Source of the DNA: Cyclobacteriaceae bacterium
GTDB taxonomy: Bacteria; Bacteroidota; Bacteroidia; Cytophagales; Cyclobacteriaceae
Assembly: GCA_020436085.1 (NCBI GenBank)
Contig: JAGQYM010000009.1
Location: 1 to 64,000, forward strand
Length of the DNA: 64,000 nt
Direction: 5' to 3'
Shown here one piece after another: positions 16,789 through 27,872 of the stretch (positions within the stretch are counted from its first letter, which is position 1; each line of letters starts with the position of its first letter). The position numbers and the translations under genes were made by a program. Under the pieces are notes generated by a model, which searched no databases, was not told the DNA's origin, and worked only from the letters and a program-made list of their open reading frames with translations.

Positions 16789-17952
16789 CTACCTAACCGG
16801 TACGTTCTCAATGATTGGCTTTTTTTGCCTTTGACCTTCCAATACCATGGCCTGCTCCCGGGTAAGCACAGAGTAAAGCGAGACTGGGACTTCCTTGCCT
16901 CTTAATTCAATTGCCCCGACAGGATTGTATTGATAAAGACTCTGGGAGGGCATTTTATTCACCACCTCTTGTGATATCAACAGCTCAACTCTCAATTCAT
17001 TGCAAAAATCCTGAATGCGCGAAGTTGTGTTAAGCACATCTCCCGTAAACACAATGTCTTTCTTTACTTTTCCAATCTCGCCAATGGTAACATCTCCGGA
17101 ATGAATGCCGGCTTTAAATTGAGGCATAAGCCCATATTCATCCAGGTACTTTTGAGCGTTTTGTTCGATCGTTTTCTTGATTTCAAAAAAACAATTCACA
17201 CAATTCTCCTGATCAAGTCCGGAAGTCAGATCCCAATGTACGATCACCTCATCACCTACATATTGATAAATCTCACCTCGCGTATCAATGATCGGTTCAG
17301 TGATATCGCTGAAAAACTGACTGAGCAGTTCAAACCACTTCACATGACCAAGTTTCTCGGCAATACTTGTTGATCCTCGGATGTCCAGAAACATAAAGAT
17401 TCTCATCTCAACTTTTGGGCGATAGTAGTTACCCTTCAGTAGTTTGAGAAACACACCTTGTCCGTAGTTCTCATTCACTTGCAGCACAATCATAGTAAGT
17501 GCCGACACCATCGACCAAAATACGATGGTATGCAGCAGTCCAAGACTAAACATGAAGTCCAGCGCATGAACCAGGATAAACATGTCCCAGGGCGGTCGTG
17601 AAAAATAGATACTATTATAAATGAGAGAAGCCGGAATGGACACGATGATGATGACCAACACGATTACCACGGTATCAACGAGTATAGTTACCCACAACGG
17701 GTACTTCCTCACTTGTTCCTTAAAAAAGTAGACGATGGTACCACCACCAAGCAGGCCCGCGAGCGGAACGATCAAAAGTGTAGCGAGCAGATTTATGCCA
17801 AATTCGTAGTGCTCAAAACCGATTTGCTGAGTAGACAGAAAAAATAGATGGTTTTCGAAACCAAACACTATCGCAGCTATTCCCCAAAAAATAGTGATGT
17901 ATCCGAGTGTTCGGAGTTTGAGCTTTTGGGATCGCGATAATTTTTTCGACAT
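16789..17952 (-). CDS. Membrane-bound class III adenylate/guanylate cyclase
   Basis: Encodes 387 residues. Four to five N-terminal membrane helices (about 18-35, 52-76, 88-115, 128-157) precede a class III nucleotide cyclase domain (about 183-360). The two metal-binding aspartates are in FMFLDIRGST (Asp190) and YVGDEVIVHW (Asp234); a GIHSGDVTIGEIG motif and FTGDVLNTTSRIQ (the Asn and Arg that stabilise the transition state) are also present. It should therefore be catalytically competent. Whether it makes cAMP or cGMP cannot be told by eye. The four-helix N-terminus may act as a membrane sensor. The gene has its own gap of 85 bp from the upstream M20 gene on the same strand. Confidence 0.88.
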   Translation of the reverse strand: MSKKLSRSQKLKLRTLGYITIFWGIAAIVFGFENHLFFLSTQQIGFEHYEFGINLLATLLIVPLAGLLGGGTIVYFFKEQVRKYPLWVTILVDTVVIVLVIIIVSIPASLIYNSIYFSRPPWDMFILVHALDFMFSLGLLHTIVFWSMVSALTMIVLQVNENYGQGVFLKLLKGNYYRPKVEMRIFMFLDIRGSTSIAEKLGHVKWFELLSQFFSDITEPIIDTRGEIYQYVGDEVIVHWDLTSGLDQENCVNCFFEIKKTIEQNAQKYLDEYGLMPQFKAGIHSGDVTIGEIGKVKKDIVFTGDVLNTTSRIQDFCNELRVELLISQEVVNKMPSQSLYQYNPVGAIELRGKEVPVSLYSVLTREQAMVLEGQRQKKPIIENVPVR

Positions 17953-18037
17953 GCCGTCTCAGGAAGTCCAATTACCGAACCTAACACAAATGAACAGCTT
18001 AAGATTCATCTCGTCTATAGACGAATCCGGCTATAAA

Positions 18038-19396
18038 TTATTTTTTTGCGTAGTGCTTATAAAACGCCACGATGGTCTCAATCCCAAGTAAAAAGTTTTT
18101 GATACCATAGTGCTCATTAGGCGAATGAATGGCATCGCTGTCCAAGCCGAAGCCCATCAGTACGGTGTCAAGTCCTAGTTCTTTTTTGAATAGGGCTACA
18201 ATAGGTATGCTTCCACCATCACGTGATGGAATTGGCGTCTTTCCCCACACCTCTTTAAATGCATCGCTTGCAGCTTGGTAGGCATCAGAGTCCGTTGGTG
18301 TCATTGCCGGCTCTCCGCCATGGTGAGCTGTCACCTTCACTTTAACATAAGATGGTGCGATCGCTTTTATATGTTTTGTAAATAGTTCGGTGATCTCGCC
18401 ACTTACCTGATTGGGCACGAGCCTCATAGAAATTTTTGCAGTTGCTTTCGAAGGAAGTACCGTTTTGGCTCCTTCTCCTGTGTATCCTCCCCAGATTCCA
18501 TTGACATCCAGCGTTGGTCGAATGCCTGTTCTCTCCAAAGTCGTAAAACCTTTTTCACCTTTCACTTCGTTGATGTCAAGGTCTTTTTTGTATTCATCAA
18601 GGTCAAAAGGCGCCTTATTAAGAGCCTTTCTTTCTTCATCCGTCAGTTCTGCAACTTTATCGTAAAAACCAGGAATAGTGATGCGACCATTCTCGTCAAT
18701 AAGGGAATGTATCATATCACACAACACATTGATCGGATTAGCAACAGCACCACCATAAACACCAGAATGTAAGTCTCTGTTTGGCCCAACAACTTCGACT
18801 TCCATGTAGCTTAATCCACGAAGACCAACTGTAATCGATGGATGTTCCAACGAAATGATTGCAGTATCGGAAATCAGAATCACGTTCGCTTTCAACAATT
18901 CTTTATTGGCCTTTACAAACTTGCCAAGGTTATCTGAGCCTACTTCCTCTTCTCCTTCTATCATGAATTTGATGTTGCAGGGCAGATCACCTTGCTTGTT
19001 CATGATCTCCAGAGCTTTGATATGCATATACACCTGGCCTTTGTCATCGCAAGATCCTCGAGCATAGACTTTTTCGTCTTTGACCACTGGCTCAAATGGT
19101 GGTGAGTTCCATAAGTCAAGCGGATCGGGCGGCTGTACATCATAATGTCCATACACCAGCACAGTTGGTAGTTTCGGATCAACTATTTTTTCACCGTAAA
19201 CTATTGGATGACCCGCTGTGTCTTTCACTTCTGCAAGGTCTGCACCGGCTGCTAATAATTTCTCTTTGATAAACTCTGCAGCCTTTCTCACATCGGCTTT
19301 GTGCCTACTGTCCGCACTCACAGAAGGTATCCTGAGCAGGTCAAAAAGTTCGGAGAGAAACCGGTCTTTGTTGTCGGTGATGTATTGTTTTACCAT
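18038..19396 (-). CDS. M20-family dipeptidase (CNDP/DapE-like)
   Basis: Encodes 452 residues. Metal-site motifs of clan MH peptidases are complete: YGHYDVQPPD (His84 and Asp86), RGSCDDKG (bridging Asp117), IEGEEEVGS (Glu149-Glu151), and a late HSPNEHYG giving the last histidine. The inserted dimerisation or lid domain lies at about 190-370. Closest in pattern to cytosolic non-specific dipeptidases. No signal peptide, so it acts in the cytoplasm. It is divergent from gltB, with 174 bp between the start codons. Exact substrate is unknown. Confidence 0.9.
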   Translation of the reverse strand: MVKQYITDNKDRFLSELFDLLRIPSVSADSRHKADVRKAAEFIKEKLLAAGADLAEVKDTAGHPIVYGEKIVDPKLPTVLVYGHYDVQPPDPLDLWNSPPFEPVVKDEKVYARGSCDDKGQVYMHIKALEIMNKQGDLPCNIKFMIEGEEEVGSDNLGKFVKANKELLKANVILISDTAIISLEHPSITVGLRGLSYMEVEVVGPNRDLHSGVYGGAVANPINVLCDMIHSLIDENGRITIPGFYDKVAELTDEERKALNKAPFDLDEYKKDLDINEVKGEKGFTTLERTGIRPTLDVNGIWGGYTGEGAKTVLPSKATAKISMRLVPNQVSGEITELFTKHIKAIAPSYVKVKVTAHHGGEPAMTPTDSDAYQAASDAFKEVWGKTPIPSRDGGSIPIVALFKKELGLDTVLMGFGLDSDAIHSPNEHYGIKNFLLGIETIVAFYKHYAKK

Positions 19397-19499
19397 GTGT
19401 GAAAAAATTGTTTGGCAAATTAAATTTTGAATCCTGCCATTACAATCGTTTCCGCTAATAAATGTTAGGTAGAATTTGTTTTTTTCTTCGCGCGTTCAC

Positions 19500-19530
19500 T
19501 TTCTATGAACCTTCTTACTGTCTACATTTA
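19500..19530 (+). promoter_or_regulatory. Possible promoter of gltB
   Basis: TTTC (19500-19503), a 19-bp spacer, then TACATTTA (19523-19530). Each box has one mismatch to the Bacteroidota TTTG / TAnnTTTG promoter, but the spacing is right and it would give a leader of about 35 nt. Low confidence because both boxes are imperfect. Confidence 0.3.
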
Positions 19531-19570
19531 ACCAGACGCGTTCGTATAAAATCATTTATCACCCGATTTA

Positions 19571-22500
19571 TTGAAAGAAGAAAACAATTCAGGGCTGTAC
19601 ACAGCCGATCTTGAGCACGATTCGTGCGGAGTAGGATTCATTGCAAATATTAAGGGAAGAAAATCTCACCAGATTGTGCAGGACGGGTTGACTATGCTCT
19701 CGCGCATGGCTCATCGAGGTGCATGTGGATGTGAACCAAACACGGGTGATGGCGCTGGTATTCTCATCCAAGTGCCACATGAGTTTTTGTTGGGTGAATG
19801 TAATCGTATTGGAATCCGTCTGCCAAGATTTGGAGAATATGGTGTTGGATTGATTTTTTTTCCTGCTGATGAACGCGTGCGCGAAGAATGCCGAAAAGTA
19901 CTGGAACGGCAAATCAAAAAAATGAATCTCGTTTTGCTGGGTTATCGCGCAGTTCCATCGCATAATGACTCACTAGGCGAGACGGCTCGATCAGCAGAAC
20001 CTGTGATGGAGCAGATTTTTATCAAGCGACCTGAAGCGATTGCTTCCCCCGATGATTTTGAACGCAAGCTGTTTGTGTTGAGAAAATTTGTGACACATTT
20101 AATTACAGATTCTGTTAAAGGCGTCAACAATCAATTTTATTTTTCATCACTGTCTTATAAAACGATTGCCTACAAAGGCATGCTCACCTCTGATCAGGTG
20201 AAGCTTTATTTTCCTGACCTTGATAACGAACTCGTAGTTTCAGCCTTTGCGGTTATCCACTCCCGCTTCTCTACCAACACATTTCCTTCCTGGCGGCTGG
20301 CTCAGCCATTCAGATTCATTGCACACAATGGGGAGATCAACACGATTCAGGGGAATATCAACTGGCTAAGATCAAAAGAAGCATTCTTTGCCAGCAACAA
20401 ATTCACGCGCGAGGAACTTGACATGATATTGCCGATTTGCAATCCCAAGCAATCGGACTCATCTAATCTCGATAATGTTATTGAATTGCTTGTCCATTCA
20501 GGAAGATCGCTTCCTCATGTGATGATGATGTTGATTCCCGAAGTATGGGATGGTAATGAATCCATGAGTAAGCACAAGCGTGACTTCTATGAATATCACG
20601 CGAACCTGATGGAACCCTGGGACGGTCCTGCTTCTATCACATTCACGGATGGAAAAATCGTAGGCGCAATGTTGGACAGAAATGGACTTCGTCCTTCGCG
20701 ATTCGTGGTGACTAATGATGACCGTGTGATCATGGCATCTGAAGCAGGGGTACTCGACATCGATCAATCGACAGTAGTAAAAAAAGGAAGGCTTCAGCCG
20801 GGTAAAATGTTCATTGTAGATATGGAGCAGGAGAAGTTGCTCGATGATGATGAACTGAAAGCATCTATTTGCAAAGCGCAACCTTACGGCCAGTGGCTGG
20901 AGGAAAATAAAGTGCGTCTTGAGGACTTGCCCGAGCCAGGAGGTAGTTACCATAAATATGATCCGCGAACGTTTCTGAAAAGACAGATTTCATTTGGCGT
21001 GACATCAGAAGATTTGCGATTGATCGTTACACAAATGTGTACCAACGGAAAAGAGGCAATCGGCTCAATGGGCAGCGACATTCCTCTTGCTTTTCTTTCT
21101 AACCACGCACAACATTTTTCAAGTTATTTCAAACAGCGTTTTGCCCAAGTGACCAACCCACCTATCGATCCCATTAGGGAACGCATGGTAATGTCACTGG
21201 CAACGCATGTTGGTGGTTCCTTGAATTTATTGGATGAAAGTCCCGAGCACTGCATCACGCTTGAACTGCCAAGTCCTATTCTTTCAAATAATCAAGTTGA
21301 GAAGATTCGATACATCGATCATAAACATCTCCAAACCAAAACCATCTTTACTTATTTCAGAGCGAACGGGCAACCGGGCGCGCTGGCTGATGGATTAGAA
21401 CGTGTTTGTGAATATGTTCATGATGCCATCGATGATGGATACACTATTATCATTTTATCTGACAGGAGTTTTGATAGCGGTCATGCGCAGATTCCATCCT
21501 TGCTCGCGACTTCTGCCGTTCACCACTATCTTATCCGCCATGGTCTTCGTGGTAAGGTAGGATTGATTGTAGAAGCTGGTGATGTTTGGGAAACGCATCA
21601 CTATGCTACGCTGCTTGGGTATGGTGCATCTGGAGTTAATCCTTACCTGATGTATCAGACTATTCACGACCTGAAGAAAAAAAATCTGCTGCCTGAATCT
21701 TTGACCGAAGAAAAGGCGATTGCCAACTACACCAAGGCGGTTGAAGGTGAACTCCTTAAGATCATGTCAAAGATGGGTATCAGCACGTTGCAGTCCTATC
21801 ACGGGGCTCAGATCTTCGAAGCGCTTGGCATAAGTTCAGCCGTTGTCAACACGCATTTTACGGGTACGATATCGCGCCTCGAGGGTATGACGCTCGATGA
21901 CATCGCTGAAGAAGCACTTATAAAACACCGGTTTGCATTTCCTGAAACTCAGAACATCAAACCTCGACTTGCGAGCGGTGGATATTACCAGTGGAGACAA
22001 AGAGGTGAAACGCATTTATTCAATCCGCAGACTATTCACTTGCTGCAGCAAGCGACCAAGAATAACGACTACGCGCAGTTCAAACAGTATTCGAAGTTGA
22101 TTGACGATCAATCAGAGAAAGCCATCACACTTCGTAGTCTCTTGCAATTCAAAAAGAAGAAGTCAATTCCGCTGAGTGAAGTAGAACCCAAAGAGGCCAT
22201 CTTCAAAAGATTTGCTACAGGTGCAATGTCATTTGGTTCCATTTCTTACGAAGCACACCACACGCTCGCGATCGCTATGAACAGGATTGGAGGAAAAAGT
22301 AATAGCGGTGAGGGCGGTGAAGATGAGATGCGCTTTACACGAAAAGAAAATGGAGATTGGGAGAATTCTGCGATCAAACAAGTCGCTTCAGGTCGTTTCG
22401 GTGTGACAAGTCACTACTTGAGCAATGCGCAAGAGTTGCAAATAAAAATGGCTCAAGGAGCAAAGCCTGGTGAAGGCGGACAACTGCCTGGCCACAAAGT

Positions 22501-24100
22501 GGATGATTGGATAGCTCGCGTTCGACACTCTACTCCTGGTGTGGGGCTAATCAGTCCTCCTCCTCATCATGATATTTATTCAATTGAAGATTTGGCGCAG
22601 CTGATCTTTGATTTAAAAAATGCAAACCGAGAGGCACGCATCAGTGTCAAGCTGGTTTCAGAAGCTGGTGTGGGAACCATCGCCAGTGGTGTTGCCAAAG
22701 CACACGCAGATGTAATACTTATCGCGGGGCACGATGGAGGAACTGGTGCCTCGCCCCTCAGTTCAATTCGCCACACCGGTCTTCCGTGGGAGTTGGGAAT
22801 TGCCGAGACTCATCAAACATTAGTTAAGAACAAGCTTCGTGGACGAGTAGCCTTGCAAGTGGATGGTCAAATCAGAACCGGCCGCGATCTTGCTATTGCT
22901 GCTTTACTTGGCGCGGAAGAATGGGGTGTAGCCACAGCTGCATTGGTGACTACCGGCTGTATCATGATGCGAAAATGCCATTTGAATACGTGCCCAGTTG
23001 GCATCGCGACCCAAAATCAAGAATTGCGAGCTCTCTTTACTGGCAAGCCGGAATATGTGGTAAATCTGTTCACATTCCTTGCAGAGGAACTTAGGGAAAT
23101 CATGGCAGAACTTGGGTTCAGAACCGTGAATGAAATGGTGGGCCAGGTGAACTACCTCGATTCTTCATCTGCTATCGGGAAAAAGAAATTCAGCAGTATC
23201 GATCTGTCTGCACTATTACATAAAGAAAAGAGCAACCTCGACACTGCACTTTACAAACAGGAAGATCAGGATCATGGAATTGAAAACATACTGGACAGGA
23301 AGTTGATCAAAGTTGCCTCTCCTGCACTAGAGAAGTTTGAATCGGTGAGAAAAGACTTCTCCATTAACAATCAGGACCGTGCTGTTGGCGCGATGCTTTC
23401 CAATGAAATTTCCAAAAGGCTTGGTGCACCCGGATTACCTGACGGTACGATTCATTTCAAATTCAAAGGAACAGCGGGTCAAAGTTTTGGAGCATTCTCA
23501 GCCAAAGGACTAACGCTGGAACTGGAAGGTGATGCCAATGACTATGTTGGAAAGGGATTGTCTGGAGCAAGATTGGTTGTTTATCCCGATCGTTCGTCCA
23601 CCTTCAAGGCTAACGACAATATTGTCATTGGCAATGTTGCCTTTTATGGAGCGACAAGTGGTGAAGCTTACATCAGGGGCCTGGCAGGCGAACGGTTCTG
23701 CGTGAGAAATTCAGGAGCGCGCGTGGTCGTAGAAGGTGTGGGTGATCACGGTTGTGAATACATGACCGGAGGTATCGCAGTTATTCTCGGCCCTGCTGGC
23801 AGAAACTTTGCAGCTGGCATGAGTGGTGGAGTAGCCTATGTTTATGATGCTGATCGGACGTTCGCATCTAACTGCAACATGGAAATGGTGTTGCTTGACA
23901 CATTAGAGACAGATGATTTAAAAATAATCAAGTTGATGATCTCAGAGCATGCGAAATTAACTGGAAGTGATGTGGCGCATGGCTTACTCGATAACTGGGA
24001 TGTAAGCTCTTCTAGGTTTATCAAAGTGATGCCGCTCGACTATAAAAGGGTGCTCGAGGAAAAGAAAAAGCAATCGGAAAAAAACGAAGCCAATGGCTAA
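19571..24100 (+). CDS. gltB: Glutamate synthase, large subunit
   Basis: Encodes 1509 residues. It hydrolyses glutamine and passes the ammonia through a tunnel to 2-oxoglutarate on FMN, giving glutamate. The start is TTG: no ATG lies between the in-frame TAA at 19547 and the catalytic cysteine, and starting here leaves an 18-residue propeptide before Cys19 (HDSCGVGF), as expected for this Ntn hydrolase. Domains: glutaminase (19-about 420), central domain, FMN/synthase domain (about 830-1200), and the C-terminal GXGXG beta-helix. The 3Fe-4S cysteines are Cys1130, Cys1136 and Cys1141. The stop overlaps the start of gltD by 8 bp, indicating translational coupling. Confidence 0.97.
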   Translation: MKEENNSGLYTADLEHDSCGVGFIANIKGRKSHQIVQDGLTMLSRMAHRGACGCEPNTGDGAGILIQVPHEFLLGECNRIGIRLPRFGEYGVGLIFFPADERVREECRKVLERQIKKMNLVLLGYRAVPSHNDSLGETARSAEPVMEQIFIKRPEAIASPDDFERKLFVLRKFVTHLITDSVKGVNNQFYFSSLSYKTIAYKGMLTSDQVKLYFPDLDNELVVSAFAVIHSRFSTNTFPSWRLAQPFRFIAHNGEINTIQGNINWLRSKEAFFASNKFTREELDMILPICNPKQSDSSNLDNVIELLVHSGRSLPHVMMMLIPEVWDGNESMSKHKRDFYEYHANLMEPWDGPASITFTDGKIVGAMLDRNGLRPSRFVVTNDDRVIMASEAGVLDIDQSTVVKKGRLQPGKMFIVDMEQEKLLDDDELKASICKAQPYGQWLEENKVRLEDLPEPGGSYHKYDPRTFLKRQISFGVTSEDLRLIVTQMCTNGKEAIGSMGSDIPLAFLSNHAQHFSSYFKQRFAQVTNPPIDPIRERMVMSLATHVGGSLNLLDESPEHCITLELPSPILSNNQVEKIRYIDHKHLQTKTIFTYFRANGQPGALADGLERVCEYVHDAIDDGYTIIILSDRSFDSGHAQIPSLLATSAVHHYLIRHGLRGKVGLIVEAGDVWETHHYATLLGYGASGVNPYLMYQTIHDLKKKNLLPESLTEEKAIANYTKAVEGELLKIMSKMGISTLQSYHGAQIFEALGISSAVVNTHFTGTISRLEGMTLDDIAEEALIKHRFAFPETQNIKPRLASGGYYQWRQRGETHLFNPQTIHLLQQATKNNDYAQFKQYSKLIDDQSEKAITLRSLLQFKKKKSIPLSEVEPKEAIFKRFATGAMSFGSISYEAHHTLAIAMNRIGGKSNSGEGGEDEMRFTRKENGDWENSAIKQVASGRFGVTSHYLSNAQELQIKMAQGAKPGEGGQLPGHKVDDWIARVRHSTPGVGLISPPPHHDIYSIEDLAQLIFDLKNANREARISVKLVSEAGVGTIASGVAKAHADVILIAGHDGGTGASPLSSIRHTGLPWELGIAETHQTLVKNKLRGRVALQVDGQIRTGRDLAIAALLGAEEWGVATAALVTTGCIMMRKCHLNTCPVGIATQNQELRALFTGKPEYVVNLFTFLAEELREIMAELGFRTVNEMVGQVNYLDSSSAIGKKKFSSIDLSALLHKEKSNLDTALYKQEDQDHGIENILDRKLIKVASPALEKFESVRKDFSINNQDRAVGAMLSNEISKRLGAPGLPDGTIHFKFKGTAGQSFGAFSAKGLTLELEGDANDYVGKGLSGARLVVYPDRSSTFKANDNIVIGNVAFYGATSGEAYIRGLAGERFCVRNSGARVVVEGVGDHGCEYMTGGIAVILGPAGRNFAAGMSGGVAYVYDADRTFASNCNMEMVLLDTLETDDLKIIKLMISEHAKLTGSDVAHGLLDNWDVSSSRFIKVMPLDYKRVLEEKKKQSEKNEANG

Positions 24101-25559
24101 GCCAACAGGATTTCTGGAAGTAGACAGGAAGTTACCAGCGAAACGCGAGGTAAAGGAGCGTGTAAAAGATTATCGCGAGATCGAAGTGACAAAAGATGAA
24201 AAGACGTGTCACCAACAGGCAACACGTTGCATGGATTGCGGTATTCCGTTTTGTCATCAGGGCTGTCCGTTAGGAAATATTATTCCCGAGTTCAATGATG
24301 CTGTCTATCAGCAGAACTGGCAGCTTGCTTACGAGATTCTGATTTCAACAAACAACTTCCCGGAATTTACGGGAAGGATATGCCCAGCACCTTGCGAGTC
24401 CTCGTGTGTACTTGGAATAAATAAACCTCCGGTGGCTATTGAGTTCATTGAAAAGAACATCATTGAAAAAGCTTTTGAGAGCGGAATTGTTATTCCAAGA
24501 ATCCCTTCCGCGCGAACAGAAAAGAAGATAGCGGTGATCGGATCTGGACCTGCAGGCCTTGCTGCAGGTGCTCAACTCAATTATGCAGGCCATCAAGTTA
24601 CCATCTTTGAGCGCGCTGATGAAGTTGGAGGTTTGCTGCGTTACGGAATTCCTGATTTCAAACTTGATAAGGCAGTGGTTGAACGAAGAGTTGAGTTAAT
24701 GAAGCAGGAAGGCATTTCGTTCAAAACAGGCATTAACGTTGGAATTGATATTCCAGTCAAAGATCTGATGCACGATTTTGATGCTATCGTTTTGTGCGGA
24801 GGATCAACTGTTCCCAGGGGTCTTCCAATTCCAGGCAATCAATTGGAAGGTGTTCATTTCGCAATGGACTTTCTCACACAGCAGAACAGGAGAGTGAGTG
24901 GCAAAGAAGTTATAGATAAACAGATTACCGCGAAGGGGAAACATGTTGTTGTAATTGGTGGTGGTGATACGGGTTCAGACTGCGTAGGGACATCAAACAG
25001 ACATCAGGCTGCTTCGGTCACGCAAATAGAAATTCTCCCGCAACCTCCTCGTGATCGTCATCCCTCTACACCTTGGCCAAACTGGCCGATGATTCTTCGT
25101 ACTTCTACCTCTCATGAAGAAGGTTGTGAGCGTGAATGGTCGATAGTAACCAAAGAATTTATTGGTGATAAAAATGGACAGCTAAAAGAAATTAAGGTTG
25201 TTGAAATCGAGTGGATTACTGATAGTAATGGGAAGCAAACTTTCGCTGAAAAACCGGAAACCGAAAGACCAATTCCCTGTGATCTTGCTTTGCTGGCGAT
25301 GGGTTTCCTGCATCCGCAACATAGCGGGCTGTTAGACGATCTCAACATCACCTACGATGAGCGCGGAAATGTCAAATGCACCAATTACCAAACTTCAATC
25401 GACAAAGTATTTGCAGCAGGTGACATGAGAAGAGGACAATCACTTGTGGTGTGGGCGATTAGCGAAGGAAGAGAAGCCGCCCGAGCCGTAGACGAGTATC
25501 TGATGGGAACTTCGAAGCTTGAATCCAAAGAAGTTGGAAAACTAAGCTTGACAGTATAG
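24093..25559 (+). CDS. gltD: Glutamate synthase, small subunit (NADPH, Fe-S)
   Basis: Encodes 488 residues, the usual length. It takes electrons from NADPH to FAD and passes them through 4Fe-4S clusters to GltB. Seen: N-terminal cysteine clusters ([17 protein letters not shown] and [10 protein letters not shown]), the FAD-binding [12 protein letters not shown], the NADPH-binding [13 protein letters not shown], and the C-terminal second FAD motif [18 protein letters not shown]. It overlaps gltB by 8 bp. No clear intrinsic terminator was seen in the 76 bp before fumC. Confidence 0.97.
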   Translation: MAKPTGFLEVDRKLPAKREVKERVKDYREIEVTKDEKTCHQQATRCMDCGIPFCHQGCPLGNIIPEFNDAVYQQNWQLAYEILISTNNFPEFTGRICPAPCESSCVLGINKPPVAIEFIEKNIIEKAFESGIVIPRIPSARTEKKIAVIGSGPAGLAAGAQLNYAGHQVTIFERADEVGGLLRYGIPDFKLDKAVVERRVELMKQEGISFKTGINVGIDIPVKDLMHDFDAIVLCGGSTVPRGLPIPGNQLEGVHFAMDFLTQQNRRVSGKEVIDKQITAKGKHVVVIGGGDTGSDCVGTSNRHQAASVTQIEILPQPPRDRHPSTPWPNWPMILRTSTSHEEGCEREWSIVTKEFIGDKNGQLKEIKVVEIEWITDSNGKQTFAEKPETERPIPCDLALLAMGFLHPQHSGLLDDLNITYDERGNVKCTNYQTSIDKVFAAGDMRRGQSLVVWAISEGREAARAVDEYLMGTSKLESKEVGKLSLTV

Positions 25560-25635
25560 TCATTTCGTAAATCCATATCGTAGGGCAAAATCCACTTGCC
25601 TTTTCTATTTTTACTGCCTTATAAACCCGAAGCAT

Positions 25636-27033
25636 ATGGATTTCCGCATTGAAAAAGACACCATGGGCGAGGTGAAGGTGCCTGCCGACAAGTACTGGGG
25701 TGCACAAACCGAGCGTTCACGAAACAATTTCAAAATTGGTCCTGAAGCAAGTATGCCAAAGGAAATCATTTATGCGTTTGCTTATTTAAAGAAAGCCGCT
25801 GCGCTGGCTAACGAGGAGCTTGGTGTTCTTTCAAAGGAGAAGAGCCAACTTATTGGAAAGGCGTGCGATGAAATCCTTGAAGGGAAACTAGATGATCAAT
25901 TTCCACTTGTGATTTGGCAGACCGGTTCAGGTACACAAAGTAATATGAACTCCAACGAGGTAATCGCTTATCGTGCACATGTAATCAATGGCGGAAAACT
26001 CACAGACGAAAAAAAGGCGCTGCATCCCAATGACGATGTAAATAAGTCTCAGTCGTCAAATGACACTTTCCCTACTGCGATGCATATCGCTGCCTATAAG
26101 CAAGTGACTGAAATCACCCTGCCAGGTATGCAAAAGCTTCGCGATACACTCGCTGCGAAGTCAAAAGAGTTCAATAAGATTGTAAAAACAGGCCGTACGC
26201 ATTTTATGGATGCCACGCCTTTGACACTAGGTCAAGAGTTTTCTGGTTACGTGCAACAGCTGGATAACAGCATGCGTGCGATCACCAACTCTCTCTCGAT
26301 GGTATGTGAGTTGGCACTTGGTGGCACGGCTGTGGGCACCGGACTTAATACACCAAAAGGATATGACGTTCTGGTTGCAAAGAAAATCGCAGAGTTGACC
26401 AAGTGCCCGTTTGTGACTGCACCAAACAAATTCGAAGCACTGGCAGCACACGATGCAATGGTGGAACTTTCTGGCGCACTTAAGCGCGCAGCAGTTAGTT
26501 TGATGAAGATCGCTAACGATATCCGAATGCTAAGTTCAGGACCGAGATGTGGAATCGGTGAAATTATCATTCCCGATAATGAACCTGGCTCATCAATCAT
26601 GCCTGGTAAAGTAAACCCAACACAACCGGAGGCACTTACGATGGTATGTGCTCAGGTAATGGGCAATGATGTTGCCGTGTCTATTGGAGGATCAACAGGA
26701 CATTTTGAACTGAATGTATTCAAACCAGTGATTGCGGCCAACGTGCTACAGTCTGCGCGCCTTATCGGTGATGCCTGCGTTTCATTTACTGAAAAGTGTG
26801 CAGTGGGTATTGAGCCTAACTTACCCGTAGTCAAACAACACCTCGAAAACTCATTGATGCTTGTTACTGCATTGAACACGCATATTGGCTATGAAAATGC
26901 CGCCAAGATTGCCAAGAAGGCACATAAGGAAAATAAGACTTTAAGAGAGGCCGCGATTGAACTAGGGCTCCTTACTTCCGAGCAATTCGATGAGTGGGTA
27001 AAACCCGAAAAGATGGTGGGATCAGGTCTTTGA
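25636..27033 (+). CDS. fumC: Fumarate hydratase, class II
   Basis: Encodes 465 residues. It interconverts fumarate and malate in the TCA cycle and needs no iron-sulfur cluster. Seen: the substrate-site motif [12 protein letters not shown], the [11 protein letters not shown] region and the superfamily signature [11 protein letters not shown] near residue 319, plus the C-terminal helical domain. Other superfamily members (aspartase, argininosuccinate lyase) fit less well because the NMNSNEV and [15 protein letters not shown] stretches are typical of FumC. A TATTTTTA (25606-25613), one base off the -7 consensus, lies 22 bp before the ATG, but no matching -33 box was found. Confidence 0.96.
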   Translation: MDFRIEKDTMGEVKVPADKYWGAQTERSRNNFKIGPEASMPKEIIYAFAYLKKAAALANEELGVLSKEKSQLIGKACDEILEGKLDDQFPLVIWQTGSGTQSNMNSNEVIAYRAHVINGGKLTDEKKALHPNDDVNKSQSSNDTFPTAMHIAAYKQVTEITLPGMQKLRDTLAAKSKEFNKIVKTGRTHFMDATPLTLGQEFSGYVQQLDNSMRAITNSLSMVCELALGGTAVGTGLNTPKGYDVLVAKKIAELTKCPFVTAPNKFEALAAHDAMVELSGALKRAAVSLMKIANDIRMLSSGPRCGIGEIIIPDNEPGSSIMPGKVNPTQPEALTMVCAQVMGNDVAVSIGGSTGHFELNVFKPVIAANVLQSARLIGDACVSFTEKCAVGIEPNLPVVKQHLENSLMLVTALNTHIGYENAAKIAKKAHKENKTLREAAIELGLLTSEQFDEWVKPEKMVGSGL

Positions 27034-27211
27034 CGTTTGCCGCCTGCTCCCAGTTGACCGCGTTATATGGCAGGTAAAAGGGCGAAATGGCTCATAATCA
27101 AGTTTTTTTATTACTTTTAATACATATTTAACCCCAAACAAGATTAAGATTTCGGCTCTCAAAGAACTGATAACAAGCTGCAAATCGACACCAAAAACAA
27201 AAAATACAAAC

Positions 27212-27850
27212 ATGAAAACTAGAGTATTATTCCTCTGCCTGGCTTTGATTTTTTCCGGCACGCAAGTTTTCGCGCAGCTCTCTAAGGCAGAAAAAAAAGA
27301 ATGGAAAAAGAGAGCGAAAGAGTATTCCAAGAATCCCGCCAACTTCAAAACGTTTGTTGAAGCAAAGCAGGAAGCAGACAAGCAAGTCAACACGTTGGGC
27401 ACTCAAGTAAATCAGATGAAGTCAACGATCAGCGACAAGGACGCAAAGATTGCAGAACTTGAAGATCAGATTTCACGGATGCGTGGCGATCTTACATCTG
27501 CACGAGCTGAATTATCCAAGCTCAAAGAAGCTCCTCCCAAAAATTCGATGGACTTTTCTAAAGGCGTAGTGTTCAAAGTTCAGATTGGAGCGTTCAAAAA
27601 CAAAGACCTTTCCAAGTACTTCGAAAACAATCCGAACTTCGGTGGCGAAGCGGCAGAAGGCGGAGAACAAAAGTTGACTATCGGTATATTCCGCGACTAT
27701 TGGGAAGCCGATACCTTCAAGAAGTATATGAGAGAAATGGGCGTTTCAGATGCATGGATAGTACCATACCGAGATGGTCAGCGTGTTGAAATTAAGGATG
27801 TTCTCGAAGGGGTGGTAGACGGTAACCCGCCTGCAAAAAAAGCCGAATAA
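27212..27850 (+). CDS. Exported coiled-coil protein with SPOR-like domain
   Basis: Encodes 212 residues. A signal peptide (cleavage near VFA, residue 21) is followed by a strongly charged helical region (25-55), a coiled coil (about 60-105; VNTLGTQVNQMKSTISDKD, AELEDQISRMRGDL) and a SPOR-like domain (about 118-190; VFKVQIGAFKN, IGIFRDYWEADTFKKYMREMG). SPOR domains bind peptidoglycan strands lacking stem peptides in other bacteria, so a periplasmic wall-associated role is likely. Similar Bacteroidota proteins are sometimes labelled ezrin/radixin/moesin family, which only reflects the coiled coil. It stands alone, closed by a strong terminator, 178 bp after fumC. Confidence 0.8.
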   Translation: MKTRVLFLCLALIFSGTQVFAQLSKAEKKEWKKRAKEYSKNPANFKTFVEAKQEADKQVNTLGTQVNQMKSTISDKDAKIAELEDQISRMRGDLTSARAELSKLKEAPPKNSMDFSKGVVFKVQIGAFKNKDLSKYFENNPNFGGEAAEGGEQKLTIGIFRDYWEADTFKKYMREMGVSDAWIVPYRDGQRVEIKDVLEGVVDGNPPAKKAE

Positions 27851-27872
27851 TTATTTAGACATTTGAGATATT

